From NCBI GenBank assembly GCA_020854035.1, contig JADZGE010000004.1:1-64000 (forward strand): a stretch of DNA of 64,000 bases, written 5' to 3'. The stretch comes from Burkholderiales bacterium (GTDB lineage: Bacteria > Pseudomonadota > Gammaproteobacteria > Burkholderiales > SG8-41). The translations under genes and the position numbers were made by a program. Shown here in pieces: positions 42,854-51,887 of the stretch. Position 1 is the first letter of the stretch. Each line of letters starts with the position of its first letter. A model generated the notes under the pieces. It saw only the letters and a list, made by a program, of their open reading frames with translations, did not search any database and was not told the origin of the DNA.

Positions 42854-45547
42854 TCACGAGCCTTGCAGGAGCTGGCGCAGCACGTAGGGCAGGATGCCGC
42901 CGTGCGCGAAGTACTCGGCCTCGATCGGGATGTCGACGCGCGCGGTGAGCGTCACCGCGCGCGCGGTGCCGTCGCGGCGGCGTACCGTCATCGTCACCTC
43001 CTGGCGCGGCCGGACGCCGCCGCGTAGCCCCGCGAGATCGAACGTCTCGGTGCCGTCGAGCCCCAGCGAGCGCGCGCCGTCGTCCGCCTGGAACTGGCAC
43101 GGCAGCACTCCCATGTGGACGAGGTTCGCGCGATGAATGCGCTCGAAGCTCCGCGCGAGGACGGCCTTCACGCCGAGCAGCAGCGGCGCCTTGGCCGCCC
43201 AGTCGCGCGAGGAGCCCATGCCGTAGTCCTCGCCCGCGACGACGATGAGCGGCACGCGCTCGCCGCGGTAGCGCATCGCGGCATCGAAGACGCGGCATTT
43301 CTCGCCCGATGGCTGGTGCACGGTGACATCTCCCTCCGTCCCCGGGGCGAGCAGGTTGCGGATGCGGGCGTTCGTGAAGGCGCCGCGGATCATCACTTCG
43401 TGGTTGCAGCGGCGCGTGCCGAAATGACTGAAGTCGGAGGGCGCGACACCGCGCGCCGCGAGCCAGGAGCCGGCGGGTGTCCCCGGTCGAATGCGTGACA
43501 CGGGACTGATGTGGTCCGTCGTGATCGAGTCGCCGTAGATGGCGAGGGCGCGCGCGCCCGTGATGTCGCCTGGCGGCGCGGGACGCGGGCCGAACCCCAG
43601 GAGGTAGGGCGGTTCCGTGATCCAGGTGGACTCCCGGTCCCACGGATACACCGCGCCCGGCGCGACCGGAATGGCGTCCCACAGCTCGCGCATGCCGGAG
43701 AGCTCACCGTACTCGCGAAGATAATCGGCCGCGTTCGCGGCGTATTCCATCGTCGCGGCAACCTCGGCGTCCGTGGGCCAGATGTCCCGGAGAAAGACGG
43801 GGCGACCGTCCGCGCCGGCGCCGAGCGGTTCGGTCGTGAGGTCCACGTTCACGGTGCCGGCGAGCGCGTAGGCGAGGACGAGCGGCGGGCTCGCGAGGAA
43901 GTTCGCCTTGATGTTCGCGTGAACCCGCGCCTCGAAGTTGCGGTTGCCCGAGAGCACGGCGCAGGCCACGATGTCCTCGCGCGCCACCGCCTCCTCGATC
44001 CCGGGAGCAAGCGGCCCGGCCGCGCCCATGCAGGTCGTGCAACCGTAGGCGACCACCCCGAAGCCGATCGCCTCGAGAAAGGGCAGCAGGCGAGCGGCGC
44101 GCAGGTAGGCGGTCACGACCTTCGAGCCCGGCGCGAGCGAGGTCTTCACCCGGGGATGGGGGGCAAGCCCCTTCTCGACGGCCTTCTTCGCCATGAGGCC
44201 CGCGGCGAGGAGCAGGGCCGGATTGGAAGTGTTGGTGCAGGAGGTGATCGCGGCGATCAGCACGTCGCCGTGCCCGACGTCGCCGGCCGCGCCCTCGACG
44301 GGGACGCGCGCGGCGGCGCGGGGCGCGGACTTGCCGTAGCCGCCTTCGCCGAGCGGTCTTGCGAGGAGTTCCGCGAACCGCGCCTTGACGCGCGGCAGGT
44401 CGACGCGATCCTGCGGGCGCCGCGGCCCCGCGACGCTCGCGGTCACCTGCCCGAGGTCGAGTTCGACGACCTCCGAGTAGTCGATGTCGCCCGCGCGGGG
44501 CGCGCCGAAGAGGCCCTGCGCGCGGTAATAGCGCTCGACGGCGTCGACGAGCGCGGGGTCGCGACCGGTCGCGCTGAGGTACTCGAGCGTGCGCTCGTCG
44601 ACGCTGAAGTAGCCCATCGTGGCGCCGTATTCCGGCGCCATGTTCGCGACCACGGCGCGATCGGGCGCGGCAAGCGCGGCGACGCCCCCGCCGAAGAACT
44701 CGACGAACTTGCCGACGACCCCCGCGCGGCGCAACCGCTCGGTCACGGTCAGCGCAAGATCCGTCGCCGTCACGCCTTCGCGCAGGCGACCGCGGAGGTG
44801 CACGCCGACGACATCCGGGGTGAGGAAGGTGACCGGCTGTCCGAGCATCGCCGCCTCGGCCTCGATCCCGCCGACGCCCCAGCCCACGACGCCGATGCCG
44901 TTCACCATCGGCGTGTGCGAGTCGGTGCCGACCACGGTATCGGGGTGCCACAGCCCGTCACGTTCGCGCACGCAACGGGAGAGGTGCTCGATATTCACCT
45001 GGTGGATGATGCCGTTGCCGGGCGGGATCACGCGTACGTTCGCGTACGCGCCCTGCGCCCACTTCACGAACCGGTAGCGTTCCTCGTTGCGGCGGAACTC
45101 CAGTTCCATGTTGCGGCGCAGCGCGTCCGGGGTGCCGTGGAAATCCACCTCGACCGAGTGGTCCACCACGGCGTCCACCGGGACGAGCGGCTCGATCATC
45201 CGCGGATCGTGCCCGAGCCGCGCGGCCGCGGCGCGCATCGCGGTGAGGTCGTTCAGCGTGGGGAAGCCGATCATGTCCTGCAACACGATGCGCACGGCGA
45301 GGAAGGGAATCTCGGCCGTCCGGGCGGCATCCGGGCGCCATCCCGCGAGCGCACGCACGTGTTCGGCGGTGACGCGCCGGCCGTCGCAGTTGCGCACGAG
45401 CGACTCGAGCACGATGGCGAGCGTGCGGGGCAGGCGGGAGATCCGTCCCAGCCCGGCCGCCTCCAGCGCGGCGAGGCTGTGATAGCGGCCGCCGCCGCGG
45501 CCGGGGTTGAAACTTCTCAGCGTGTCGAATGCATCGCGGGAGGGCAT
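42854..45547 (-). CDS. acnA: aconitate hydratase (AcnA type)
   Basis: This is 897 residues from ATG 45547 (a longer frame exists but does not look coding). Aconitase marks are DSHTPMVNGIGVVGWGVGGIEAEAAMLG, ITSCTNTSNPALLLAAGL and YGCTTCMGAAGPL (the three cluster cysteines). IYGDSITTDHISPV, a CNHEVMIRGAFTNARIRN block and AGEDYGMGSSRDWAAKAP complete the fold. It interconverts citrate and isocitrate and can act on 2-methyl derivatives. It stands among catabolic genes rather than TCA genes, so it may serve a dedicated route. The stop is followed by about 190 bases with nothing recognisable. Confidence 0.95.
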   Translation of the reverse strand: MPSRDAFDTLRSFNPGRGGGRYHSLAALEAAGLGRISRLPRTLAIVLESLVRNCDGRRVTAEHVRALAGWRPDAARTAEIPFLAVRIVLQDMIGFPTLNDLTAMRAAAARLGHDPRMIEPLVPVDAVVDHSVEVDFHGTPDALRRNMELEFRRNEERYRFVKWAQGAYANVRVIPPGNGIIHQVNIEHLSRCVRERDGLWHPDTVVGTDSHTPMVNGIGVVGWGVGGIEAEAAMLGQPVTFLTPDVVGVHLRGRLREGVTATDLALTVTERLRRAGVVGKFVEFFGGGVAALAAPDRAVVANMAPEYGATMGYFSVDERTLEYLSATGRDPALVDAVERYYRAQGLFGAPRAGDIDYSEVVELDLGQVTASVAGPRRPQDRVDLPRVKARFAELLARPLGEGGYGKSAPRAAARVPVEGAAGDVGHGDVLIAAITSCTNTSNPALLLAAGLMAKKAVEKGLAPHPRVKTSLAPGSKVVTAYLRAARLLPFLEAIGFGVVAYGCTTCMGAAGPLAPGIEEAVAREDIVACAVLSGNRNFEARVHANIKANFLASPPLVLAYALAGTVNVDLTTEPLGAGADGRPVFLRDIWPTDAEVAATMEYAANAADYLREYGELSGMRELWDAIPVAPGAVYPWDRESTWITEPPYLLGFGPRPAPPGDITGARALAIYGDSITTDHISPVSRIRPGTPAGSWLAARGVAPSDFSHFGTRRCNHEVMIRGAFTNARIRNLLAPGTEGDVTVHQPSGEKCRVFDAAMRYRGERVPLIVVAGEDYGMGSSRDWAAKAPLLLGVKAVLARSFERIHRANLVHMGVLPCQFQADDGARSLGLDGTETFDLAGLRGGVRPRQEVTMTVRRRDGTARAVTLTARVDIPIEAEYFAHGGILPYVLRQLLQGS

Positions 45548-45722
45548 GGGCGCAAGGCGGCGCGGGCGGGCGTCCAGCATACCGGAAAGCCAGGGTGGCA
45601 ACGTGCTGGAACGAGGCAGGCGCGCGCACCGGGGATGCCCCGTCGCCGGGTGCGCGGATCCTTCATGCGCCGCGGGCGAACGCGACCGGCGCCGGCGCCG
45701 GCCGCTCGAGGGCACCGGAGGA

Positions 45723-46880
45723 TCACAGCTTCGAAAGTATCTCGGCCCCGCGAGCGAGAGTCTCTTCCGACTTGGCGAAGCAGAACCGCAGCACCTTGTG
45801 CCCGGGCGGCTCGCGGTAGAAGGCGGAGACGGGGATCGCGGCCACGCCGTGCTCGACGGTGAGGCGCACGGCGAGATCGGAGTCGTTCTCGTCGCTGATC
45901 TCGTCGTAGGCGAGGTTCTGGAAGAAAGTGCCGCGCGAAGGCAGCGGCCGCCAGCGCGAACCCCGCATCCCCGCGAGGAAGAAGTCGCGCTTCTTCTGGT
46001 AGAACGCGGCGAGGGCAAGGTAGGCGTCCGGGTCCTTCATGTAATCGGCGAGCGCGTACTGGAGCGGGCCGTTGGTGACGAAGACATTGAACTGGTGGAC
46101 CTTGCGGAATTCCGCCATCAACTCCCCGGGGGCGACAACGTAGCCCATCTTCCACCCGGTGACGTGGTAGGTCTTGCCAAAGGAGGACACGACGTAGCTC
46201 CGCGCGGCGAGCCCCGGGTAGCGCGCGCAGCTCTCGTGCCGCATGCCGTCGAACACGATGTGCTCGTAGACTTCGTCGGCGATCACGACGATGTCGGTGC
46301 CGCGCAGCACCGATTCCAGCATCCGCATGTCCTCGCCCGAGAGCACGCTCGCCGTCGGATTGTTGGGCGTGTTGACGACGAGCGCGCGCGTGCGCGGGGT
46401 GATCGCGCGGGCGAGCGCCGCCCAGTCGACGGCATAGTCCGGGTAGCGCAACGGCACGTACACCGGCACGCCGCCGCTCACCTCCACGGCCGGGCCGTAG
46501 CTGTCGTAGGTCGGTTCGAACAGGATCACTTCGTCGCCGGGGCGCACCAGCGTCGCCACGGCGTTGAAGATGCCGTAGGTCGCGCCCGGCACGACCGTCA
46601 CCTCGTGCTCGGGGTCGTAGCGGGTGCCGTAGAGCGCCGCCATCTTCTCGGCGATCCGTTCGCGCAGGGGCATGATCCCGGCCATCGGCGGGTCCTGGTT
46701 CAGGCCCGCGTTGAAGTACTTCGTGACGAGCTCGCGCAGCCGCGGCGAGCAGTCGAAATCCGGAAAACCCTGGGAAAGGTTGATGGCGCCGTGCTCCGCC
46801 GCGAGCCGCGACATCACCGTGAAGATGGTCGTGCCCGCTCGCGGGAGCTTGGAGGCGATGCGGCCGGGAAACTGCGGCAT
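45723..46880 (-). CDS. PLP aminotransferase (class I, methionine/kynurenine-type)
   Basis: This 385-residue protein has a subgroup-I aminotransferase layout: NLSQGFPDFDCSPRL, GATYGIFNAVATLV, VNTPNNPTASVL (N-P-N-N-P), and an ADEVYEHIVFDG aspartate. PLP lysine K236 is in VSSFGKTYHVTGWKMGY. Sequence is close to YbdL-type methionine aminotransferases, which often act in methionine or aromatic amino-acid metabolism. It lies upstream of the aconitase gene on the same strand with about 175 bases between. A GCTAGAAT lies about 30 bases upstream of its ATG. Confidence 0.9.
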   Translation of the reverse strand: MPQFPGRIASKLPRAGTTIFTVMSRLAAEHGAINLSQGFPDFDCSPRLRELVTKYFNAGLNQDPPMAGIMPLRERIAEKMAALYGTRYDPEHEVTVVPGATYGIFNAVATLVRPGDEVILFEPTYDSYGPAVEVSGGVPVYVPLRYPDYAVDWAALARAITPRTRALVVNTPNNPTASVLSGEDMRMLESVLRGTDIVVIADEVYEHIVFDGMRHESCARYPGLAARSYVVSSFGKTYHVTGWKMGYVVAPGELMAEFRKVHQFNVFVTNGPLQYALADYMKDPDAYLALAAFYQKKRDFFLAGMRGSRWRPLPSRGTFFQNLAYDEISDENDSDLAVRLTVEHGVAAIPVSAFYREPPGHKVLRFCFAKSEETLARGAEILSKL

Positions 46881-47049
46881 GCGGGACCGGAGAGCGATGC
46901 TACCGGCCCGATTCTAGCAGCGAGACGCGGGCAGCCCCCGGAGGCCGGGCGCCGGCCGCCGGCAGTCGGCCGCCGGTGTCGCCGTTCTCCTTCGACGCCG
47001 CCTGCATGCTGTCCCGTGACGAACGGCGGCGGGTTTCACGACGCTTCCC

Positions 47050-47937
47050 CTAACGCCCCGCGAGTACCGTGAAGTCCCCGACGTAGCCCTGGACACGGTT
47101 CGCGAGGTGGGCGTGCTGCGCGGGCGAGAGCGTACGCGCTACCGCGTAGTAGGCGTCGATGCTCCGTTCGCGCGCCTCCTGGAACTGGCGCGCTTCCTCC
47201 GGCGCGCGGCCCTCCTCCCAGTTGGCGAGCCAGTGGCGCAGGCGCGCGGCGAAGGCGGAGCGATCGTCCCGCTGCTCCAAGAGTTCGAGGAACTCGCGCT
47301 GGCGCCGCAGCCGCTCGTGGTGGCGCAGGCGCTCCAGCGACGGCGTCCCGGCGACGGCCGCCGCGACCCGTTGCTGCTGCTCGGGCTCGAGGTCGCCGGT
47401 CCAGTTCTCGATCCGCGAGACGAGACGCTTCACGCGAGCCGACCGGCGCTCCTGCCGGCTCGCGTCGAGCTTGTGCTCGCGCACGAAGCGCCGGTTGTCC
47501 TTCTCCCAGCGCGCCTTCAGGTGTTCGATCTGCCGTGGCGTGACAGTGGCGAGGAGGGCGGCCGCATCGTCGGCGCCGCGTCGCGCCAGCGTGCGGAACC
47601 GCTCTTCGACGCCCGCCATGAGCCAGCTCACGTCCGCGCGCGTGACGCCGCGCTCGAGCCTCGCCCGGGCCTCGGTAAGAAAGGCGGCGTATTCGGGGAG
47701 CTGCTCGCGGCGATGCCACTCGTGCAGGCGCTCGAAGCGGGCGAGAAAGTCCTGCCGCTGCCGCGGGTCGAGGTCGAAGTACTCGTCGGCGCGGTAGACC
47801 GCGAAGGTGTCGAGCTGGCCATAGCCCAGACGCAGCATCGTGCAGCCCGCCAGCACGGCGAGCGAGGCCGCGATCGCGAGCGCCGCGGCTATTGCCGACC
47901 CGCGCGGGAGGCAGGACAATGCCTTCGAACCTCGCAT
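47050..47937 (-). CDS. DUF6279-like lipoprotein
   Basis: This is 295 residues from ATG 47937; the frame extends upstream but this start gives a proper signal. The lipobox is LAVLAGC (about residue 31). The mature protein is highly charged and helical: FDLDPRQRQDFLARFERLHEWHRREQLPEYA, and later ENWTGDLEPEQQQRV with RQFQEARERSIDAYYAV near the end. This pattern is common to proteobacterial lipoproteins of unknown role (DUF6279 by my recollection). It is divergent from the GT41-type gene. Confidence 0.75.
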   Translation of the reverse strand: MRGSKALSCLPRGSAIAAALAIAASLAVLAGCTMLRLGYGQLDTFAVYRADEYFDLDPRQRQDFLARFERLHEWHRREQLPEYAAFLTEARARLERGVTRADVSWLMAGVEERFRTLARRGADDAAALLATVTPRQIEHLKARWEKDNRRFVREHKLDASRQERRSARVKRLVSRIENWTGDLEPEQQQRVAAAVAGTPSLERLRHHERLRRQREFLELLEQRDDRSAFAARLRHWLANWEEGRAPEEARQFQEARERSIDAYYAVARTLSPAQHAHLANRVQGYVGDFTVLAGR

Positions 47938-48004
47938 GGCCCATCCGACTGCGCCGACGCCCATTGGTTTCCGCGTATCTCCCGCCCGCACCGTGCCCGA
48001 CCGG

Positions 48005-49975
48005 ATGATAGAGCATTTGCTCGCGGCCGCGGCGCGCGCGCGCGGGGCCGGCGATCTTGCCGCGGCGGAGCTGCGCTACCGCGAGATTCTCGCCCTCGAA
48101 CCCGCCCACGCCGCGGCCCTGCACGATCTCGGCGTGATCGCCGCGCGCTCGGGGCGATTGCGCGAGGCCGCGGGTTGGTACGAGCGCGCCCTCGCGGCCA
48201 ATCCCGAGGCGCCGGCGACGTACAACAATCTCGGCGTCGCCCTGATGGAACTGGGCGAACCCGACCGGGCGATCGCTCATCTTCGCAAGGCGCTCGAGCT
48301 CAAGCCGGATTACCGCTCGGCGCTCGGCAACCTCGGCTCGCTCCTCATGGCGAGCGGCGATGCGGCGGGTGCGCTTGCCTGCCACCGGCGTGCGGCGGAG
48401 CTCGATCCGGATGATGCGGCCGCCTGCCGCAAGGCGGCCCGGGCGATGCTGCTCGCGCGGGGCGCGGGGGCGGCGCTGCCGCTACTCGCGCGGGCGGTTC
48501 ATCTCGATCCGCGTTCGGCCGAGGCGCAGGGCACGCTCGGCGCCGCGCTGTGCATGCTGGGGCGCCCGGTCGAAGCGATGCGGCATTTCTCCAGGGCGCT
48601 CGAGCTCGATCCCGGCCGCATCGAGATCCTCGCCGACCTCGTGCACATGCGCCAGCACGTATGCGACTGGGCAGGGCTCGCCGGGGACACGGCCCGCATC
48701 CGCGGCTATGTCGGCGCCGCGCCCCGCGCGGCGGTCGCGCCGTTCTATTTCATGGTGCTGCCCGGAACGACCGCGCGGGAGCAGCGGCTTTGCGCGGAGA
48801 AGTACGCCCGCGCTCTCTCGCGGGCGCGCCGGAGCCGGGCGGGCGCTCCCGGCTTCGAATCCGGCGGCAAGCCGCGCCGCCGCCTGCGCGTCGGCTACCT
48901 CACCGCGCATTTCCACGATTACGCGACCACCCGGCTCATCGTGGGCGTGCTGGAGCGGCACGACCGCAGCCGTTTCGAGATCGTGGGGATCTCCTGCGAT
49001 CCCGACACGCCACGTCTAACCTCGCCCCGCGTACGCGCGGCGCTTGACGATCTCATGGACCTGCGGGCCATGACCGACGCGGAAGCGGCCGGCGCGATCC
49101 ACGCCCGGGGCATCGACCTCCTGATCGACGGGCAGGGCTACAACCGCGGGGCGCGCCCGGGCGTGCTGGCGCGACGTCCGGCACCGGTGCAGGCGGCCTG
49201 GCTCGTGTACCCCGGCACGACCGGCACGGACTTCATCGATTACCTGATCGCGGACCGCTACGTGATCCCCGAGGGCCTTGAGGACGCCTACACCGAAACG
49301 GTGAAATACCTCGCCCATTGCTATCAGTGCAACGACGACCGGCGCCCGGTCCCGGCCGCCCTGTCGCGCGCCGAGTGCGGGCTGCCGGAGACGGGACTCG
49401 TCCTGTGCTGCTTCAACCAGACCTACAAGATCACGCCGGACGTGTTCGACATCTGGTGCCGGCTCATCCGCGCGGTGCCCGGGAGCGTGCTGTGGCTGTG
49501 GGCGTCGAGCGCCGCGGCACCGGCCAACCTGCGGCGTGAAGCGGAGAATCGCGGTGTCGCCGCCGGCCGCCTGGTGTTTGCGCCGACCGTCGCGCCGGAG
49601 CGTCACCTCCGGCGCATGGCGGCCGCGGATCTGTTCCTCGATACGTTTCCGTGCACCGCGCACACCACCGCCAGTGATGCGCTCTGGGCGGGCCTGCCGG
49701 TGCTGACGTGCGCCGGGGAAACGTTCGTCTCCCGCGCCGCAGGGAGCGTCGTGCGCGCCGCGGGTTTCCCGGAGATGGTGACCGGCTCGTTCGAGGAATA
49801 CGAGGCGAGGGCGCTCGAGCTCATGAGCCATCCCGCCACGCTCGCCGACCTGCGCCGGAGGATTGCCGCGAACCGCGCCACGGCGCCGCTCTTCGATACC
49901 GGGGGGATCACGCGAGAGCTCGAGGCGCTCTACGTGGAGATGTGGAAGGAAAAGGCGCCGCCCGCGGCTTCCTAG
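48005..49975 (+). CDS. TPR protein with GT41 (O-GlcNAc-transferase/SPINDLY-like) domain
   Basis: This is 656 residues from ATG 48005; ATG 47936 is an alternative. The first ~230 residues are tetratricopeptide repeats, clearest at ALHDLGVIAARSGRLREAAGWYERALAANP and APATYNNLGVALMELGEP. From about 290 the C-terminal part has KPRRRLRVGYLTAHFHDYA, a Q-A-A-W-L-V-Y-P-G-T-T-G-T-DFIDYLIADRYV block and LVLCCFNQTYKITPDVF. FLDTFPCTAHTTASDALWAGLPVLT follows. That is the two-lobed GT-B fold of GT41. Such enzymes add sugars to proteins, such as O-GlcNAc or O-fucose; the bacterial target here is unknown. Confidence 0.88.
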   Translation: MIEHLLAAAARARGAGDLAAAELRYREILALEPAHAAALHDLGVIAARSGRLREAAGWYERALAANPEAPATYNNLGVALMELGEPDRAIAHLRKALELKPDYRSALGNLGSLLMASGDAAGALACHRRAAELDPDDAAACRKAARAMLLARGAGAALPLLARAVHLDPRSAEAQGTLGAALCMLGRPVEAMRHFSRALELDPGRIEILADLVHMRQHVCDWAGLAGDTARIRGYVGAAPRAAVAPFYFMVLPGTTAREQRLCAEKYARALSRARRSRAGAPGFESGGKPRRRLRVGYLTAHFHDYATTRLIVGVLERHDRSRFEIVGISCDPDTPRLTSPRVRAALDDLMDLRAMTDAEAAGAIHARGIDLLIDGQGYNRGARPGVLARRPAPVQAAWLVYPGTTGTDFIDYLIADRYVIPEGLEDAYTETVKYLAHCYQCNDDRRPVPAALSRAECGLPETGLVLCCFNQTYKITPDVFDIWCRLIRAVPGSVLWLWASSAAAPANLRREAENRGVAAGRLVFAPTVAPERHLRRMAAADLFLDTFPCTAHTTASDALWAGLPVLTCAGETFVSRAAGSVVRAAGFPEMVTGSFEEYEARALELMSHPATLADLRRRIAANRATAPLFDTGGITRELEALYVEMWKEKAPPAAS

Positions 49976-50226
49976 CCGAAGTCGGCGCGCCCGGGAGCGG
50001 CGGGACCCGCGTCGAATGCCTGCCATCGAGAACTCATTGCGGCGCATCCGGCACGAGCCCGTAGCCGCGCGCGCTGCGTGCAATCCTGCAGGTCCGCCTC
50101 GAGCGCGGCGTCGTTCGTGCCGGGCCTGTGCCAGTGCTGCCCGCCGCAGCCGGCGAGCGCGAGCACGACCGCCGTTATCCCGGAGCACCGGGGCGGGGAC
50201 CACGTTGATGATCGCGTACTCGTCAC
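49972..50226 (-). CDS. small lipoprotein
   Basis: This encodes 84 residues with a lipobox LALAGC at about residues 22-27 and a mature part GGQHWHRPGTNDAALEADLQDCTQ. It resembles the many short proteobacterial lipoproteins whose start is GC..W.RPG and which hold conserved cysteines. The longer N-terminal region before the signal may be over-extended. The gene is convergent with the GT41 gene, with a 4-base overlap of stop codons. Function is unknown. Confidence 0.55.
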   Translation of the reverse strand: MTSTRSSTWSPPRCSGITAVVLALAGCGGQHWHRPGTNDAALEADLQDCTQRARLRARAGCAAMSSRWQAFDAGPAAPGRADFG

Positions 50227-50300
50227 GATGGCCTCGCGGCGGCCCGCTGGCGCCGCTCGCGGCGGCCCGTTAGACTGGCGGCATCGCCGGGAATTCCCGG

Positions 50301-50648
50301 ATGCGTGCGCTCATGATCGTCAACGAGGGTCTCGTCGTCTTCGCGAAGCGGGCCTGCCCGACCTGTGTCCTCATCGAGCCGGTGATGCGGGCGGCGGCCG
50401 GGGCGAACCGCGCGTTTCGCGTCGTCTCGCAGGACGATCCGGCGTTTCCGCCCGGTGTGGCGGGCGTGATCGACGACCGGGAACTCGACCACTCCTGGCT
50501 GAACGGAATCGAGGTGACGCCGACGCTCATCCGCTACGCGGGCGGGCGCGAGGTGGAGCGCGTGGTGGGGTGGGATCGCGAGGGCTGGCGGCGCCTGACC
50601 GGCGTCGCGACACTGGGCGAGGGGCTGCCGGCCGCCCGGCCCGGTTGA
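50301..50648 (+). CDS. thioredoxin-like protein with CPTC active site
   Basis: This is a 115-residue protein. VVFAKRACPTCVLIEPVM places the redox pair C19/C22 at the end of a beta strand; FRVVSQDDPAF, DHSWLNGIEVTPTLIRYAGG and a VVGWDREGW segment follow. The cis-proline is in IEVTPTLI. There is no signal peptide. It is the first gene of a three-gene run with the unknown protein at 50673 and the UGSC selenoprotein at 51888; a thiol-disulfide partner fits a selenium redox site. Confidence 0.8.
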   Translation: MRALMIVNEGLVVFAKRACPTCVLIEPVMRAAAGANRAFRVVSQDDPAFPPGVAGVIDDRELDHSWLNGIEVTPTLIRYAGGREVERVVGWDREGWRRLTGVATLGEGLPAARPG

Positions 50649-50672
50649 GGTTCGCGCTCACTCGAGCCCGGG

Positions 50673-51752
50673 GTGGCCGAGCGGCTGGAGGCGAAACACC
50701 GCGGCGGCACGCTCGTCTCCCGCAGGATCGAGTATGGCGCGGACGACGACCCCGTGGAGATCGGCTACCGGCGCGGCTGGACCGACGGGCTGCCGGTCGT
50801 CCCGCCCACCGACTCGCGCATCCTCGCGATGCTGAAGGGCACGACGCGGCGCCCGGACGAAGTGATCGGCAAGGTGCCGCCCTACCTCGGCGCCTGTACC
50901 GTCGAGAAGGCCGCGATCAACGCCGTGATGGCGGGCTGCCGCCCGGAGTATCTCCCGGTCGTCATCGCCGCGCTGGAGGCGGCGCTGGAGCCCGAGTTCA
51001 CGCTGCACGGCGTGCTCGCGACGACCTACTTCTCCAGTCCCGTCGTCATCGTCAACGGCCCGATCGCGAAACGAATCGGCATGAACCCGGGGCTGAACGC
51101 GCTGGGACAGGGCAACCGCGCGAACAGCACGATCGGCCGCGCGTTGAACCTCATCGTGCAGAACGTGGGCGGCGCCCGCCCGGGGGAAGCGGATCGCTCC
51201 ACCCTCGGCGCGCCGAGCAAGATCACGCTGTGCTTCGCCGAGGACGAATCCGACGCGCAGTGGGAGCCGCTCTCGGTCGCGCGCGGCTTCCCGCGCGGCG
51301 CCTCGACGGTGACGCTCTTCCAGGGCCACGGGCCCGAGGCGTGGGTGGACCAGAAATCGCGCACGCCCGAGGGTCTTACGCGTTCGGCCGCGCTCGCGCT
51401 CGTGAAGATCGGCCATCCCAATCTGGTGCAATCGGCGCGCGCGGTGCTCGTGCTCTCGCCCGAGCACTACGCGATCTACCGCGAGGCGGGCTGGAACCGC
51501 CGTCGCATCGAGCGCGCGCTCTACGAAGCCACCATCCGTCCGGGCCACGAAATCGTGGCGGGACGCGACGGCGTCGGGGAGGGCGTGGCCCCGGGACGCT
51601 CGGGCGAGATGATCCCGAAATTCCACGAGGACGGCCTCATGGTCGTGCGCGCGGGCGGGCCGGCGGGGCTCTTTTCGGCGATCCTGCCGGGGTGGCTCGC
51701 CGGCCGCAATCGAGACGAACTGCGTCCTGTCACGAGGGAGATCGGCGGGTAG
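50673..51752 (+). CDS. conserved-looking protein of unknown function next to the UGSC gene
   Basis: This is a 359-residue protein. Recognisable but unassigned motifs are GWTDGLPVVPPTDSRILAML, VPPYLGACTVEKAAINAVMAGC, SSPVVIVNGPIAKRIGMN and a C-terminal LPGWLAGRNRDELRPVTREIG. Two cysteines (in GACTVEK and MAGCRPEY) are well placed for redox or metal use. The sequence reads as one folded domain family, with no membrane segment or known catalytic signature. It lies between the thioredoxin-like gene (25 bases) and the selenoprotein gene (135 bases) on one strand. A joint role with UGSC is inferred. Confidence 0.6.
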   Translation: MAERLEAKHRGGTLVSRRIEYGADDDPVEIGYRRGWTDGLPVVPPTDSRILAMLKGTTRRPDEVIGKVPPYLGACTVEKAAINAVMAGCRPEYLPVVIAALEAALEPEFTLHGVLATTYFSSPVVIVNGPIAKRIGMNPGLNALGQGNRANSTIGRALNLIVQNVGGARPGEADRSTLGAPSKITLCFAEDESDAQWEPLSVARGFPRGASTVTLFQGHGPEAWVDQKSRTPEGLTRSAALALVKIGHPNLVQSARAVLVLSPEHYAIYREAGWNRRRIERALYEATIRPGHEIVAGRDGVGEGVAPGRSGEMIPKFHEDGLMVVRAGGPAGLFSAILPGWLAGRNRDELRPVTREIGG

Positions 51753-51887
51753 AACCATGGAGGCTCGCGGAGAACACGGAGACCCGAACGACCATGCCGG
51801 CGCGGGAACTCCACCGTATCCATCCGCGAGCTTCCGCGTGTTGCCGTGTGATTCCGTGGCCAGGGTTACCCTGAACGAGGTGCGAGC

